This document shows, piece after piece, positions 49,692 through 61,191 of a stretch of DNA of 64,000 nucleotides; positions within the stretch are counted from its first letter, which is position 1; the number at the start of each line of letters is the position of its first letter. The stretch is from CAZGKW01 sp964526295 (lineage in GTDB: Bacteria; Planctomycetota; Phycisphaerae; FEN-1346). The translations under genes and the position numbers were made by a program. The stretch is taken from contig CAZGKW010000025.1 in assembly GCA_964526295.1 (NCBI GenBank), forward strand, positions 1 to 64,000, given 5' to 3'. The notes beneath the pieces were generated by a model. That model was not told the origin of the DNA and ran no database searches. It saw nothing but the letters and a program-made list of their open reading frames with translations.

Positions 49692-51620
49692 CTATGGAAC
49701 GGCTGCGGTCAGGGCGGAGGCGACGGCCGACTCGGCCGCGACGCGTTCCTGGGCGGTCTCGATGATCCGCCGCAGGAGATCGGTGTAGCGGAGCCCCGCG
49801 AAACCCGCCATGTAGTTCAGCTTGCCGTCCCAGCACCAGCCCGGGTTCGGATTGACCTCCAGGAGCTTGATCTCGCCGGTGGAGTCCGTCCGCCAGTCGA
49901 ACCGGGCATAGTCGCGGCACCCGCACCGCTCGAACAGGAGGTTCGAGTGGTCGACGAGCTGCTGGCGGCGGTCCTCGTCGAGGTCGGCCTCCTTGTGCCG
50001 GATCTCGGTCCAGTAGGGCGAATCGGGCAGCCACTTCGACTCGTAACCGAGGATCCGCGGCAGGCCCGCCTCGAGGCCCGAATAGTCCACCTCCAGCACC
50101 GGCAGCACCGTCACGTCCATCCCCGGGTTGCCCAGGATGCCGACGCTGTACTCGGGGCCGCTGAGGAACTCCTGGATGAGGATGGGCCGGCCCGGCAGGT
50201 CGGTCCGGAGCCGGTCGAGGTACCGGATCAGCTCTTCCGACGACCGGACCACCGCCTCGTGGGTGATGCCGACGCTCGAATCGCCGAAGTTCGGCTTCAC
50301 CAGGGCGGGGAAGATCGACGGCAGCGTGGCCGCCTGGTCGGCCGGGTTGAAGTAGGTCTCCAGGGGCACCGGCACGTCCAGCGAGGCCGCCAGGGCCCGG
50401 ATGTGCGACTTGTTGTAGCACAGGGCCAGGCATGCCGGCCCCGCCCCGGAGTAGGGGACGCCGAGCATCTCCAGCAGGGCCGGCACGTGCAGTTCGCGGA
50501 ACGCATCGTTCTCGAAGCCCTCATCGCACAGGTTCAGGACGAACGCGGGCCGCTGACCGCGGAGGCGGGTGATCAGCGTCGCGTGGTTGTCAACGAAGTC
50601 GAATCGATACTCGGTCATCTCGGCCAGGGCGCCCCGCAGCCGATCGGCCGTGTCGAAGTCCTCCGGGTTGTACTGGCCGTCGCGCTTGACCGTGTCGGGC
50701 AGCGAGGGGTCGCCCATCAGGACGGTTACCTCGGGCAGGCGCGGCGCCGCGGCCACGACCGCCGCCACACGCTGCGGCGCCCACGCCGTCACGAAAGACC
50801 GCCGGGCCATCATTCCGAGGTCCTGGTCGCGGTGCGACTCGGCCGTCAGCTCGCCGTCGAAGCGGACCAGGGCGAACCCGGCGGCCTCGAGCAGGTCCTG
50901 GATCTGCCGCCGAGAGTAGAGCCGCTCGGCGTAGAACTGGTCGGCGATGACGCCCTTTTCGGCGTGGACGACGACTTCGCGGGAGACCAGCCGCCGGCCG
51001 TCCGAGGCCAGCGAGCGTTCGCGGCAGACGAAGTGGTTCTGGTCGATCCACTCCCAGGACCGCGGCTCGAAGTGGTCGAGCATCCACTCGCCGTCGACCA
51101 GGTCCAGGGCCAGCGTGCCGCCCGAGACCAGCGCCCGCTTGACCGCCTCGAGCACCTTCAGGTCGTCCTCCTCCCGCTCGAAGTAGCCGAACGAGTTGCC
51201 CATGACGGCGACGCAGTGGAACGTCCCCTCGGGAACGCGGAGCCGGCGGGCGTCGCCCTCCTGGAACGTGACCGCCAGGCCTTCCTGGCGGGCCCGTTTC
51301 CGGGCCAGGCGAACCAGGTACCGCGACCGGTCGAGCCCCGTGACGTAGCGGAACCCCCGCCGGGCCAGCTCCAGGCAGTGCCGGCCCTGACCGCAGCAGA
51401 GGTCCAGCAGCCGGTCGTTCGGCTCCAGGCCGGCCGCCTGGATGAGCAGATCGACCTCCCGGGCGGTGTTGGCGGCCGAGTCGATCACGTCGCCGTCCGT
51501 CTTCAGGTAGAGCGACGTGAACAGGTCCCGCCACCACTCGGACGGCAGGTGACGTTCCAGCTCGGAGACCGGGCCGAGCGTCCGGGCGGTGGCGGTTCGG
51601 CGTGCGTTCTTCTTCGCCAT
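49692..51620 (-). CDS. Fusion of SAM methyltransferase and ATP-grasp (D-Ala-D-Ala ligase-like) ligase
   Basis: A 642-residue two-enzyme fusion. Residues 1-285 are a class I methyltransferase with SAM motif LLDLCCGQGRHCLELARRGF (Asp73, Gly77, Gly79) and a DLVDGEWMLDHFEPRSWEW segment. Residues of about 305-630 are an ATP-grasp ligase: FPALVKPNFGDSSVGI (ATP lysine and loop), ILIQEFLSGPEYSVGILGNP and a metal-binding end IKLLEVNPNPGWCWDGK. D-Ala-D-Ala ligase is the nearest named family, but the N-terminal substrate region differs. GGAGG precedes the ATG. A product with a methylated acid or amine joined by an amide is a reasonable guess; the substrate is unknown. Confidence 0.88.
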   Translation of the reverse strand: MAKKNARRTATARTLGPVSELERHLPSEWWRDLFTSLYLKTDGDVIDSAANTAREVDLLIQAAGLEPNDRLLDLCCGQGRHCLELARRGFRYVTGLDRSRYLVRLARKRARQEGLAVTFQEGDARRLRVPEGTFHCVAVMGNSFGYFEREEDDLKVLEAVKRALVSGGTLALDLVDGEWMLDHFEPRSWEWIDQNHFVCRERSLASDGRRLVSREVVVHAEKGVIADQFYAERLYSRRQIQDLLEAAGFALVRFDGELTAESHRDQDLGMMARRSFVTAWAPQRVAAVVAAAPRLPEVTVLMGDPSLPDTVKRDGQYNPEDFDTADRLRGALAEMTEYRFDFVDNHATLITRLRGQRPAFVLNLCDEGFENDAFRELHVPALLEMLGVPYSGAGPACLALCYNKSHIRALAASLDVPVPLETYFNPADQAATLPSIFPALVKPNFGDSSVGITHEAVVRSSEELIRYLDRLRTDLPGRPILIQEFLSGPEYSVGILGNPGMDVTVLPVLEVDYSGLEAGLPRILGYESKWLPDSPYWTEIRHKEADLDEDRRQQLVDHSNLLFERCGCRDYARFDWRTDSTGEIKLLEVNPNPGWCWDGKLNYMAGFAGLRYTDLLRRIIETAQERVAAESAVASALTAAVP

Positions 51621-52041
51621 GTCGGTGGTCCTCCGGCAAGGAGTGTACGGGGCGGTGCGGAAACGCAGACGGCCGGGCGGTCCCCCGAATGCGGAGACCC
51701 CCGGCGGTCGAAACGGCGTTTGTGGGTCGATGTGCAAAGCGGATGCCAAGGGGGCAACAGGGGTCTGCTTGGGGGGTATCAGGGGGGCCTCAGGCGGTAG
51801 GCGGCACGTTGTCGCGGGCGCCGGGTCGGGCCGCCCGGTGGCTCGAACCGGCGGCGACCCGATTTCGGAAGTCAACCGCCGATTCTCGTGCTTCGGTCCC
51901 CGGACAGACGGATGCCGGCGGGGGACCGGCCGCGGCTCAGGCGAAAAGCAGAGACGTCGGGAGCCTGCTTCGGCGACGGGCCCGTCCGGACCAGACAGAC
52001 CGGGCGGCAACGGTCAGGTCGCCGCCCGATCGAAGATGGCA
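51621..52041. other. Intergenic stretch before the fusion gene
   Basis: About 420 bases between the fusion gene and tRNA-Arg. No gene with a ribosome site was seen on either strand. A TACACT hexamer on the minus strand just upstream of the fusion gene could be a -10 box, but no fitting -35 was found. Confidence 0.4.
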
Positions 52042-52118
<77 letters not shown>

Positions 52119-52131
52119 TGCGATTCCGGGG

Positions 52132-52159
52132 ATTCTACGCGCCTTTTCGCCCGTGTCAA
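52132..52159 (-). promoter_or_regulatory. Sigma-70 promoter of tRNA-Arg
   Basis: On the minus strand TTGACA (52159-52154), a 16-base spacer and TAGAAT (52137-52132), 14 bases before the tRNA 5' end. Confidence 0.75.
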
Positions 52160-52301
52160 GGTTCCCCTGAAGCAGTGAACCGCCGGCGCCCGCCGGGCGT
52201 ACCCGCGATCGTACGGCTGCGTCCCGGCGTGCAGGGACTGCGCCGCGGCACGTACGAACGCGGCGCCGGGCGCGGGGCAAGGTGGCCCACCGGGCCATCG
52301 C

Positions 52302-55031
<2,730 letters not shown>

Positions 55032-55191
55032 GGTCCTCTCCGCGGGCGCGCGGACGGCGCGTCCCGCTCCGGCCCCCCATATGGGTACGGACAAGCGACG
55101 TGGAAAGCGAGTGTATCCGACGAGAAATGCGCATGCAAGGCCGGCCCGGGAAGAAGACGCCGGGCGGTTCGTACGCCGGGCGATCCGCTTC

Positions 55192-55653
55192 TCAGGAATC
55201 GGCCGGCACGTCCTGAAGCAGTTCCAGCGCGACGCCCAGTTGCTCGACCGTGTCGACGTACGTATAGCGGCCGCCGGTGTACCCGCCCGTCTGGACGACG
55301 CCGATGCCCTGCCGGGCGAGCCGCTCGACGACCGCCTCGGTGTCCTTGACGCGGAAGGCGAGGTGGTGGACGGCCGAGCCGCTCGCCAGGCCGTCGCGCC
55401 AGGTGCTGGGCTCGCCGACCGGCTCGATCAGCTCGATCGAGACCGGCCCGAGGCGGAAGAAGGCCAGCCTGGCCCGGGCGTCGGTCGGCCGGCCGCGGTA
55501 CCGGGTGCCCTCGCCCGCCGCCGGGTCCGTCAGGTGCCACTCGGGCACGGGCAAGCCGAGGGCGTCGGCCCAGGCCTTGGCGGCCGCCTCGACGTCCTCG
55601 ACCACCAGGGCGACCTGGCAGAACGTTGCCTCGCTCAGCTTGCCGTCGGCCAC
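55192..55653 (-). CDS. VOC-family protein (methylmalonyl-CoA epimerase-like)
   Basis: A 153-residue single glyoxalase-fold protein. The GTG at 55653 has GGAGG eight bases upstream. FCQVALVVEDVEAAAKAWAD starts the first half and AVHHLAFRVKDTEAVVERLA the second; His/Glu metal ligands can be seen (ELIEP and VHHLAF). The overall pattern is closest to methylmalonyl-CoA epimerase, but Gln in place of the usual first histidine (CQVALVV) makes the function uncertain. It lies 120 bases after xylA on the same strand. Confidence 0.75.
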   Translation of the reverse strand: MADGKLSEATFCQVALVVEDVEAAAKAWADALGLPVPEWHLTDPAAGEGTRYRGRPTDARARLAFFRLGPVSIELIEPVGEPSTWRDGLASGSAVHHLAFRVKDTEAVVERLARQGIGVVQTGGYTGGRYTYVDTVEQLGVALELLQDVPADS

Positions 55654-55773
55654 GGGCGTCTCCTCCGTTTGCCGGGCGTTCGCTCGACAGCAACAGCGCG
55701 GCGGGCAGCCTTGCTCACCGCTCTGGGTCATCGTCACGGCGTGCTTCGCGAAGCGTTCGCCCGGTCCGTGGCG

Positions 55774-56940
55774 TCACGCCAGGCCCAGGAGGATCTCGGT
55801 CAGCCGCTGGTCGATCCGCTCGTAGAGCAGTTTCCGCTTGGCCAGCGTGTCCGGGTTGAACTTGCCCTTTTTGAGCTTCTCGGCCCCCTTGGCCGAGTAG
55901 GCGCTCAGGACGTCGGACCAGCCCGCGTCGGGGGCCCCTTCGAGCTCCTCCAGCATCGAGCACAGCGCCGTGTCGGCGTTGACCTCCTCGACCTTCATCT
56001 CCAGGGCCTTGTAGGCCCGCATGCACCGGTCGACGAAGTCCCACGGGTCGGCCTCGGTCCGGAACGGGTGGGCGTCGAACGACTTCGTGCCGGAGTAGGC
56101 GTAGTCCGTGAGGAGCTTGACGACCAGGAGGGCCTCCTTGGGGTTGTCGGCCCCGAAGCTCATGTCCTGGTCATAGCGGAGCGGCTTCTGGGCGTTCAGG
56201 TGGACGTCGACCAGCTTGCCGGCCTCCAGGGCCTGGGCGAACTCGTGCAGCGGGTTCAGGCCCGCCATCTTGATGTGGGCGTACTCGGGGTTGACGCCCA
56301 CCATCTCCGGGTGATCGAGCGTCTCGATGAACGCCAGGGCGTGGCCCGCCGTGGCCAGGTAGGTGTCGGACCGGGGCTCGTTGGGCTTCGGCTCGATCGA
56401 GAAGACCATCTTGTAGCCCTGCTCCAGGCAGTAGTGGCACAGGAAGTTGATGCACTCGCGGAACCGCTTGATGGCCTCGACGGGGTCCTTGCCGAGGTCG
56501 ACGTCGGCCCCTTCGCGGCCGCCCCAGAAGATGTAGACCTCGGCCCCGAGCTCGGCGGCCACGTCGAGGTTCGCCATGACCTTCTGGACGGCGTAGGCCC
56601 GGACCTTCGGGTCGTGGCTGGTGAACGCCCCGTCCTTGAACACCGGGTGGTAGAAGAGGTTCGTGGTGGCGGCGGTGCACTTGATGCCGGTGTCCTTCAT
56701 GGCCTTCTGGGCGTCGCGGACGTGCTTGCGCTTGGTCGGGGGGCTGGCGTCGATGGGCCAGAGGTCGTTGTCGTGGTACTCGAAGCCGTAGACGTCGCGT
56801 TTGCCCAGCTTGCGGATGGCCTCGGCGCCGCTGATGGCGGGCCGGACGTCGTCGCCGAAGGGGTCGGCCCCGCGGTTCATGACGCACCAGATGCCGAACG
56901 CGAACTTGTCGGACCGCTTCACCTTGATCTTCTTCGCCAT
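55774..56940 (-). CDS. xylA: Xylose isomerase
   Basis: A 388-residue class I-length xylose isomerase converting D-xylose to D-xylulose (and often glucose to fructose). The catalytic His56/Asp59 are in YGFEYHDNDLWP, the metal ligands in FSIEPKPNEPR, and DVHLNAQKPLRYDQDMSFG closes the second metal site region. GGAGGAG precedes the ATG. No xylulokinase or pentose transporter is adjacent. The 5' leader holds a run of palindromes. Confidence 0.96.
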   Translation of the reverse strand: MAKKIKVKRSDKFAFGIWCVMNRGADPFGDDVRPAISGAEAIRKLGKRDVYGFEYHDNDLWPIDASPPTKRKHVRDAQKAMKDTGIKCTAATTNLFYHPVFKDGAFTSHDPKVRAYAVQKVMANLDVAAELGAEVYIFWGGREGADVDLGKDPVEAIKRFRECINFLCHYCLEQGYKMVFSIEPKPNEPRSDTYLATAGHALAFIETLDHPEMVGVNPEYAHIKMAGLNPLHEFAQALEAGKLVDVHLNAQKPLRYDQDMSFGADNPKEALLVVKLLTDYAYSGTKSFDAHPFRTEADPWDFVDRCMRAYKALEMKVEEVNADTALCSMLEELEGAPDAGWSDVLSAYSAKGAEKLKKGKFNPDTLAKRKLLYERIDQRLTEILLGLA

Positions 56941-56967
56941 CGAATCTCCTCCATCCGTGATGGGTCG

Positions 56968-57020
56968 CGCCTGCCTGGGCAGGCGGCTAACCGTTAGCCG
57001 CCGGTCCGCCCGGAGGGCGG
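56968..57020 (-). promoter_or_regulatory. Three adjoining palindromes in the xylA leader
   Basis: CGCCTGCC-TG-GGCAGGCG (56968-56985), then GGCGGCTAAC-C-GTTAGCCGCC with 10-bp perfect arms (56982-57002, overlapping the first by four bases), then CCGCCC-GGA-GGGCGG (57006-57020). They begin 28 bases upstream of the xylA start. Overlap of the first two would allow alternative folds. An operator or attenuator is possible, as is a REP-like repeat. Confidence 0.5.
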
Positions 57021-57280
57021 GGAAGCTTGCCGCGGGCGTCCTTGACGAGATGGTAGCCGGTGCCGGTCGGCGCGGCAACGGTTTTCGGAGGGATTCCGCG
57101 GGGCCCTGCCGGGCTGACCACGGACGGCGGCCGGCGAACGGGACGCCTGGGGCCGCACCGCACAGAATGCTCTGGTATCGGCCGGGCTCGGCTCGTAGAA
57201 GCGTGTGGCGGCAGCCGTCTGGCCGCTCGGCCGGTGGCTTCTCGCTGACGACGGCGCCCGGACGCCGAAAGGGGGACGAC

Positions 57281-58366
57281 ATGGCCCGCTGGATCGCCGT
57301 TGCCGCACTGGTGATGGGCATCGAGTCGGTCGCGTGGGCCGACGGGGTCATGGTGGCGCCCCCCTCCGGGCCGGTGGTCCGCGGAGGCCGGGCCGGGCAG
57401 ATGGTCTCCTCGCCGCGTCAGGAGGCCCTCCTCGCCTTCGACGGCGAGACGGTCCGCATCGCCCTGCGGACCCACTTCCGGGCCGGGCCGAAGGACGTGG
57501 CCTGGATCGTCCCCGTCCCGAAGGCCCCGACCGACGTCCGGGCCCTCAAGGAGGGCCTCTTCGAGCTGCTGGAGGAACACACGGCCCCCCGGTTCCGCTG
57601 GACCGAGCATTACGGCGGCGCGAAGTCCGACGGCTCGTTCGGCGGCACCCTCGGGGGCGACGAAGGCGACGGCGAGCTGACCGTCGAACGGGCCGTCCGC
57701 GTCGAGGCGAGCGGCACGGCCGGCCTGTTCAACTGGACCGTCCTCGGCGCGACCGACGCCGCCAAGCTCGTCGAGTGGCTCACCGAGAACGACTACGCCG
57801 TCCCCGACGGCTCCGAGCCGGTCTTCAAGCAGTACGTCGAGGACGGGTGGCACTGGCTGGCGATCAAGCTTCGCCCGGAGGACGCCCGGCGGCCGGTCCT
57901 CGCCCCTCACCCCATCGGCTACACCTACAGCGACCGGCGGCTGGTCTATCCCCTCGTCATCTCGCAGCTCTCGGCCGACACCGAGAACGAGATCGTCCTT
58001 TACGTCCTCTCGCGGCGGCGGTGCCACGCGAAGAACTGGGCCAACGCCCGGGTTACGAGCGACACGCTCCGCCGCGACCCGCGGTCGCCGAGCGGCACGA
58101 ACTACGAGGCCCTGCTGGCGGGCCTCACCGAGAAGCACGGCGGCCGGCTCTTCATGACCGAGTACTCGCTGAACCTGAAGTACGACCGCGACGCCCGCCG
58201 GCTGTTCGACCAGGTGGCGTTCCACCGGGTCGTCGACGAGGACGCCCCGACGCGGTGCCTGACGCGCCTGCGGGCCGTCATGAAGCCCGAGGCGATGACC
58301 CGCGACGTCGTCCTCGGGACGCTCCACACCTCCCGGCCGGTGGCGAACGTCTTCACCCTCGACTGA
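57281..58366 (+). CDS. DUF2330-type exported protein
   Basis: A 361-residue secreted protein with a signal peptide (WIAVAALVMGIESVAWADG). The mature start GVMVAPPSGPVVRGG and the block ALLAFDGETVRIALRTHFRA, followed by VAWIVPVPKAPTDV, fit the DUF2330 family of envelope proteins. The C-terminal membrane helix found in many members is absent. Function unknown. It is divergent from xylA. Confidence 0.75.
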   Translation: MARWIAVAALVMGIESVAWADGVMVAPPSGPVVRGGRAGQMVSSPRQEALLAFDGETVRIALRTHFRAGPKDVAWIVPVPKAPTDVRALKEGLFELLEEHTAPRFRWTEHYGGAKSDGSFGGTLGGDEGDGELTVERAVRVEASGTAGLFNWTVLGATDAAKLVEWLTENDYAVPDGSEPVFKQYVEDGWHWLAIKLRPEDARRPVLAPHPIGYTYSDRRLVYPLVISQLSADTENEIVLYVLSRRRCHAKNWANARVTSDTLRRDPRSPSGTNYEALLAGLTEKHGGRLFMTEYSLNLKYDRDARRLFDQVAFHRVVDEDAPTRCLTRLRAVMKPEAMTRDVVLGTLHTSRPVANVFTLD

Positions 58367-58420
58367 GCCCGCCCGTCCTCGGGCCGGGCCGCGGCGAGCC
58401 CCGCCGAAATGCTCCGCGTC

Positions 58421-58450
58421 TTGTTTGGCGCCCTGGCGCCCCCTTACGAT
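58421..58450 (+). promoter_or_regulatory. Candidate promoter of the small coiled-coil protein gene
   Basis: TTGTTT (58421-58426), an 18-base spacer and TACGAT (58445-58450), 37 bases before the ATG. Moderate match only. Confidence 0.4.
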
Positions 58451-58486
58451 GGATAGAAGACGACCGTGCTACGGAGGGACCCACCG

Positions 58487-58702
58487 ATGAGTCAGAAGGA
58501 AGCGTTGAAGCACCGGGTGGCGGCGAAGCGGCTCGAACTCGAATCGCAACTGGCCGAGGCCCGGGCCGACGCCGCCGGCAAGCAGGACGAGGTCGCCCGG
58601 AAGGCCCAGGCCAAGCTCGACGAGCTGAACGAGTACCTCAAGGCCGGCTGGGAGGACCTGAGCGAGGAAGCCGCCCGCAAGCTCAACGAGTGGCTGAAGT
58701 AG
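58487..58702 (+). CDS. Small coiled-coil protein (71 aa)
   Basis: A highly charged, all-helical protein: SQKEALKHRVAAKRLELESQ followed by alternating Ala, Lys and Glu, with hydrophobic residues every three to four positions (about two helices, the second containing LNEYLKAGWEDLSEEAA). GGAGGG precedes the ATG. Resembles small coiled-coil proteins seen across Planctomycetota, without known function. Confidence 0.75.
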   Translation: MSQKEALKHRVAAKRLELESQLAEARADAAGKQDEVARKAQAKLDELNEYLKAGWEDLSEEAARKLNEWLK

Positions 58703-58901
58703 GCCGCTTCCCTTGCTCCGACGCCGAGCGTTCGCTTTCCAGCCGCCCGCGGCGCGACGGTTCCGTCCGGCCGCGCGGCGAGCGGGCCGCCCGGGCTTCC
58801 CTTCGAGGCGGACGGCACCTGTGCCCCTCGGGCGGGTTCAATTCCTTGCCGCGCCGCCAGGGGCGCGGCTCGCCACCGGTCCCCCGGAGACAGGAGCCGG
58901 C

Positions 58902-61148
58902 ATGTTGAGACGCGTTCTCGCTGTGGCAGTCCTTGTGGCCGTGGTCGGGCCGGGCCTGCGGGCGGCCCCCGCCCGGGCCGACTGGCCCATGTTTATCGGC
59001 GACGGCGACCGCACGCCCCCCAAGCAGGGGACCGAACTGGTCGACCACCTCGACGACGCCCCCGTCCTGTGGCAGCTCGACCACCACATGGGCGTCGGCA
59101 AGGGGCTCTACCCCGGCACGCTGAGGTACGCCCGCGACCACGGCATCGAGGCGTTCTACGGCGGGACCGCCAGCCCCATCGTCGCCGGCGGCACGGTCTA
59201 CGTCACCTACTTCAAGCCCGACGGCCGCGTACCCGCCAAGCGCAAGGGCTGGCGGACGATGGACAGGCCCGAGAACCTCGCCCTGTTGCCCGACTGGTTC
59301 TTCAGCGTCACGGCCGACGACTGTCTCCTGGCCGTCGACTCCCGCACGGGGGAGGTCCGATGGCACGCGGTCGAGGAGGGCAAGGGCCACAACCGCCTGG
59401 GCCACAAGCGGAACCACTGGGGCGTCTCGCCCGCCTGGGCCGACGGACGCGTCTTCAGCATGGGCACCGCCGGCCGCCTGTACGCCTACGACGGCGCGAC
59501 CGGCCGGAAGCTGTGGGAAGTCGTCGCCCGCCCCTCGCTTCTGGCCCAGCGCCACGAGTACATCGAGAAGCGCGAGCTCGGCTGGACCCGCAACGGGAAG
59601 TCCTCGCTCGTCGTCGCGGGCGGCTGCGTCGTCGTCCCGCACGGGGGGCTGACGGCGTTCGACGCGAAGACCGGCGAGCGCAAGTGGCAGATCGACGAGC
59701 CGGTCCTCTCGAAGCATGCCACGCCCGCCTTCTGGGTCCACGGCGGCAAGACCTACCTGGTCGCGAACGGCGGCCACGGCACGGTCCGGCTCATCGACCC
59801 GGCGACCGGCCGGGTCCTCTGGACCCACGAGGGCCTCGGCAACCAGCTCGGCACGGTCAACGTGACGGGCGACCTCGCCATCCTGAACGCCGGCAGCAAG
59901 CGGTCCGCCGACGAGAAGGCCAACGGCCTGTTCGGGGCGTTCCGGCTGAGCCTGAAAGGCATGGAGCACCTCTGGACGCTGCCCGACCTGGAGAAGTATC
60001 GTCATTCCTGGACGATGGACCGGGGGGCCGAGCGTCGGGCCGCCATCCAGGACGGGCACGTCTACTTGATCGTCGGCCTCAAGAAGGAGGACCGCCTGGT
60101 CGTCGCCGACGCCGAGACGGGCCGGATCGTCGCCGAGGAGAGCGCCCGCGGAATGCAGGCCCCCTACCCGGTGGAGGACCGACTGGTCCTCTACGACGAC
60201 CGGGCCCACACCGACCCGATCACCGCCTCGTGGTGGTCGCTGGCCGAGCCCGGCCGGCCGCAGAAGCTGCACGGCTCGGTCGGTTTCCCGCCCCGGACGA
60301 TCACCGGCTACGAGGTGCCCATCGAGTGGCCCTGCGTCGACGGGATCCTCTACGGCCGGACGCTCGGCGGCCTGGCGGCGTTCGACCTTCGCAAGCCGCC
60401 CGAGACGCCGGCCAACCGGACGCTCCACATGTTCGTGCCCGGCGACATCCTCGGCGAGCGGACCACGCGGCACGTGACGCTCGTCCAGCGGGACGGGCGG
60501 CTGACCCACGGGGGGTTCCGCGGCGCGCCGCGGCTGCACGCCGTGGACACGTCCCGCGCCGAATGGGACGGGCGGAAGCTCGGCGGCACGCTCGGCATCG
60601 ACGTGGAAGGCTTTCGCCGGTTCGGCCGGTACGACGTCGACGCGACGCTCGGTGAGAAGGCTCGCCTGGCCGGGACGATCACCAGCCGCCTGCCGGCGTT
60701 CACCCGGCCGATCGAGGTGGCCGGCCGGGTGACGGCCATGGCCCACCAGCCGGCGTGGATGCCGCCCGCCGCCGACGTGCTGTGGCTGCACGAGGCGGTC
60801 TTCCAGGAGGGGGGCCGCGACACGCCGGGCCGGCTGCTGCTGTTCGTCACGCACTCGAACGGTCGGCTGATGCACGTCGCTGGCTACGCCGACCGGACCA
60901 CCCGCACGCCGCCGGTCATCGACTGGCGCGAGCTGACGATCGAGAACGGACGCCTGAAGGGCGTCGTCAAGGCCCGTTACCGGGCGGACGAATGGACCCA
61001 GCCGCTCGCCGAGACGGGCACCAGCGCCGCCGGCCGGTACGAGGTCGATGCGGCCCTCGGCCGACCCGCCGGCGCCGAGGTGGGCGCCTACCAGGGGGTC
61101 TACGGGGCGGACTGGTTCCAGAGGGCCCGGCTCCTGGCACTCGATTGA
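58902..61148 (+). CDS. Exported PQQ-like beta-propeller protein with two C-terminal repeat domains
   Basis: A 748-residue secreted protein (signal RRVLAVAVLVAVVGPGLRAA). Residues of about 30-500 form a PQQ-type propeller, with blades marked by LLAVDSRTGEVRWHA, LYAYDGATGRKLWEV and RLIDPATGRVLWTH. Residues of about 505-615 and 635-745 are two copies of a domain also found in the convergent gene: AVDTSRAEWDGRKLGGTLGI with YDVDATLG, and VIDWRELTIENGRLKGVVKA with YEVDAALG. AGGAG precedes the ATG. Function unknown; exported and probably carbohydrate- or surface-related. Confidence 0.8.
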   Translation: MLRRVLAVAVLVAVVGPGLRAAPARADWPMFIGDGDRTPPKQGTELVDHLDDAPVLWQLDHHMGVGKGLYPGTLRYARDHGIEAFYGGTASPIVAGGTVYVTYFKPDGRVPAKRKGWRTMDRPENLALLPDWFFSVTADDCLLAVDSRTGEVRWHAVEEGKGHNRLGHKRNHWGVSPAWADGRVFSMGTAGRLYAYDGATGRKLWEVVARPSLLAQRHEYIEKRELGWTRNGKSSLVVAGGCVVVPHGGLTAFDAKTGERKWQIDEPVLSKHATPAFWVHGGKTYLVANGGHGTVRLIDPATGRVLWTHEGLGNQLGTVNVTGDLAILNAGSKRSADEKANGLFGAFRLSLKGMEHLWTLPDLEKYRHSWTMDRGAERRAAIQDGHVYLIVGLKKEDRLVVADAETGRIVAEESARGMQAPYPVEDRLVLYDDRAHTDPITASWWSLAEPGRPQKLHGSVGFPPRTITGYEVPIEWPCVDGILYGRTLGGLAAFDLRKPPETPANRTLHMFVPGDILGERTTRHVTLVQRDGRLTHGGFRGAPRLHAVDTSRAEWDGRKLGGTLGIDVEGFRRFGRYDVDATLGEKARLAGTITSRLPAFTRPIEVAGRVTAMAHQPAWMPPAADVLWLHEAVFQEGGRDTPGRLLLFVTHSNGRLMHVAGYADRTTRTPPVIDWRELTIENGRLKGVVKARYRADEWTQPLAETGTSAAGRYEVDAALGRPAGAEVGAYQGVYGADWFQRARLLALD

Positions 61149-61191
61149 ACCGCGGCGCGCGGGCCACCCGCCTCTCGCGTCGGCCGCCGGC

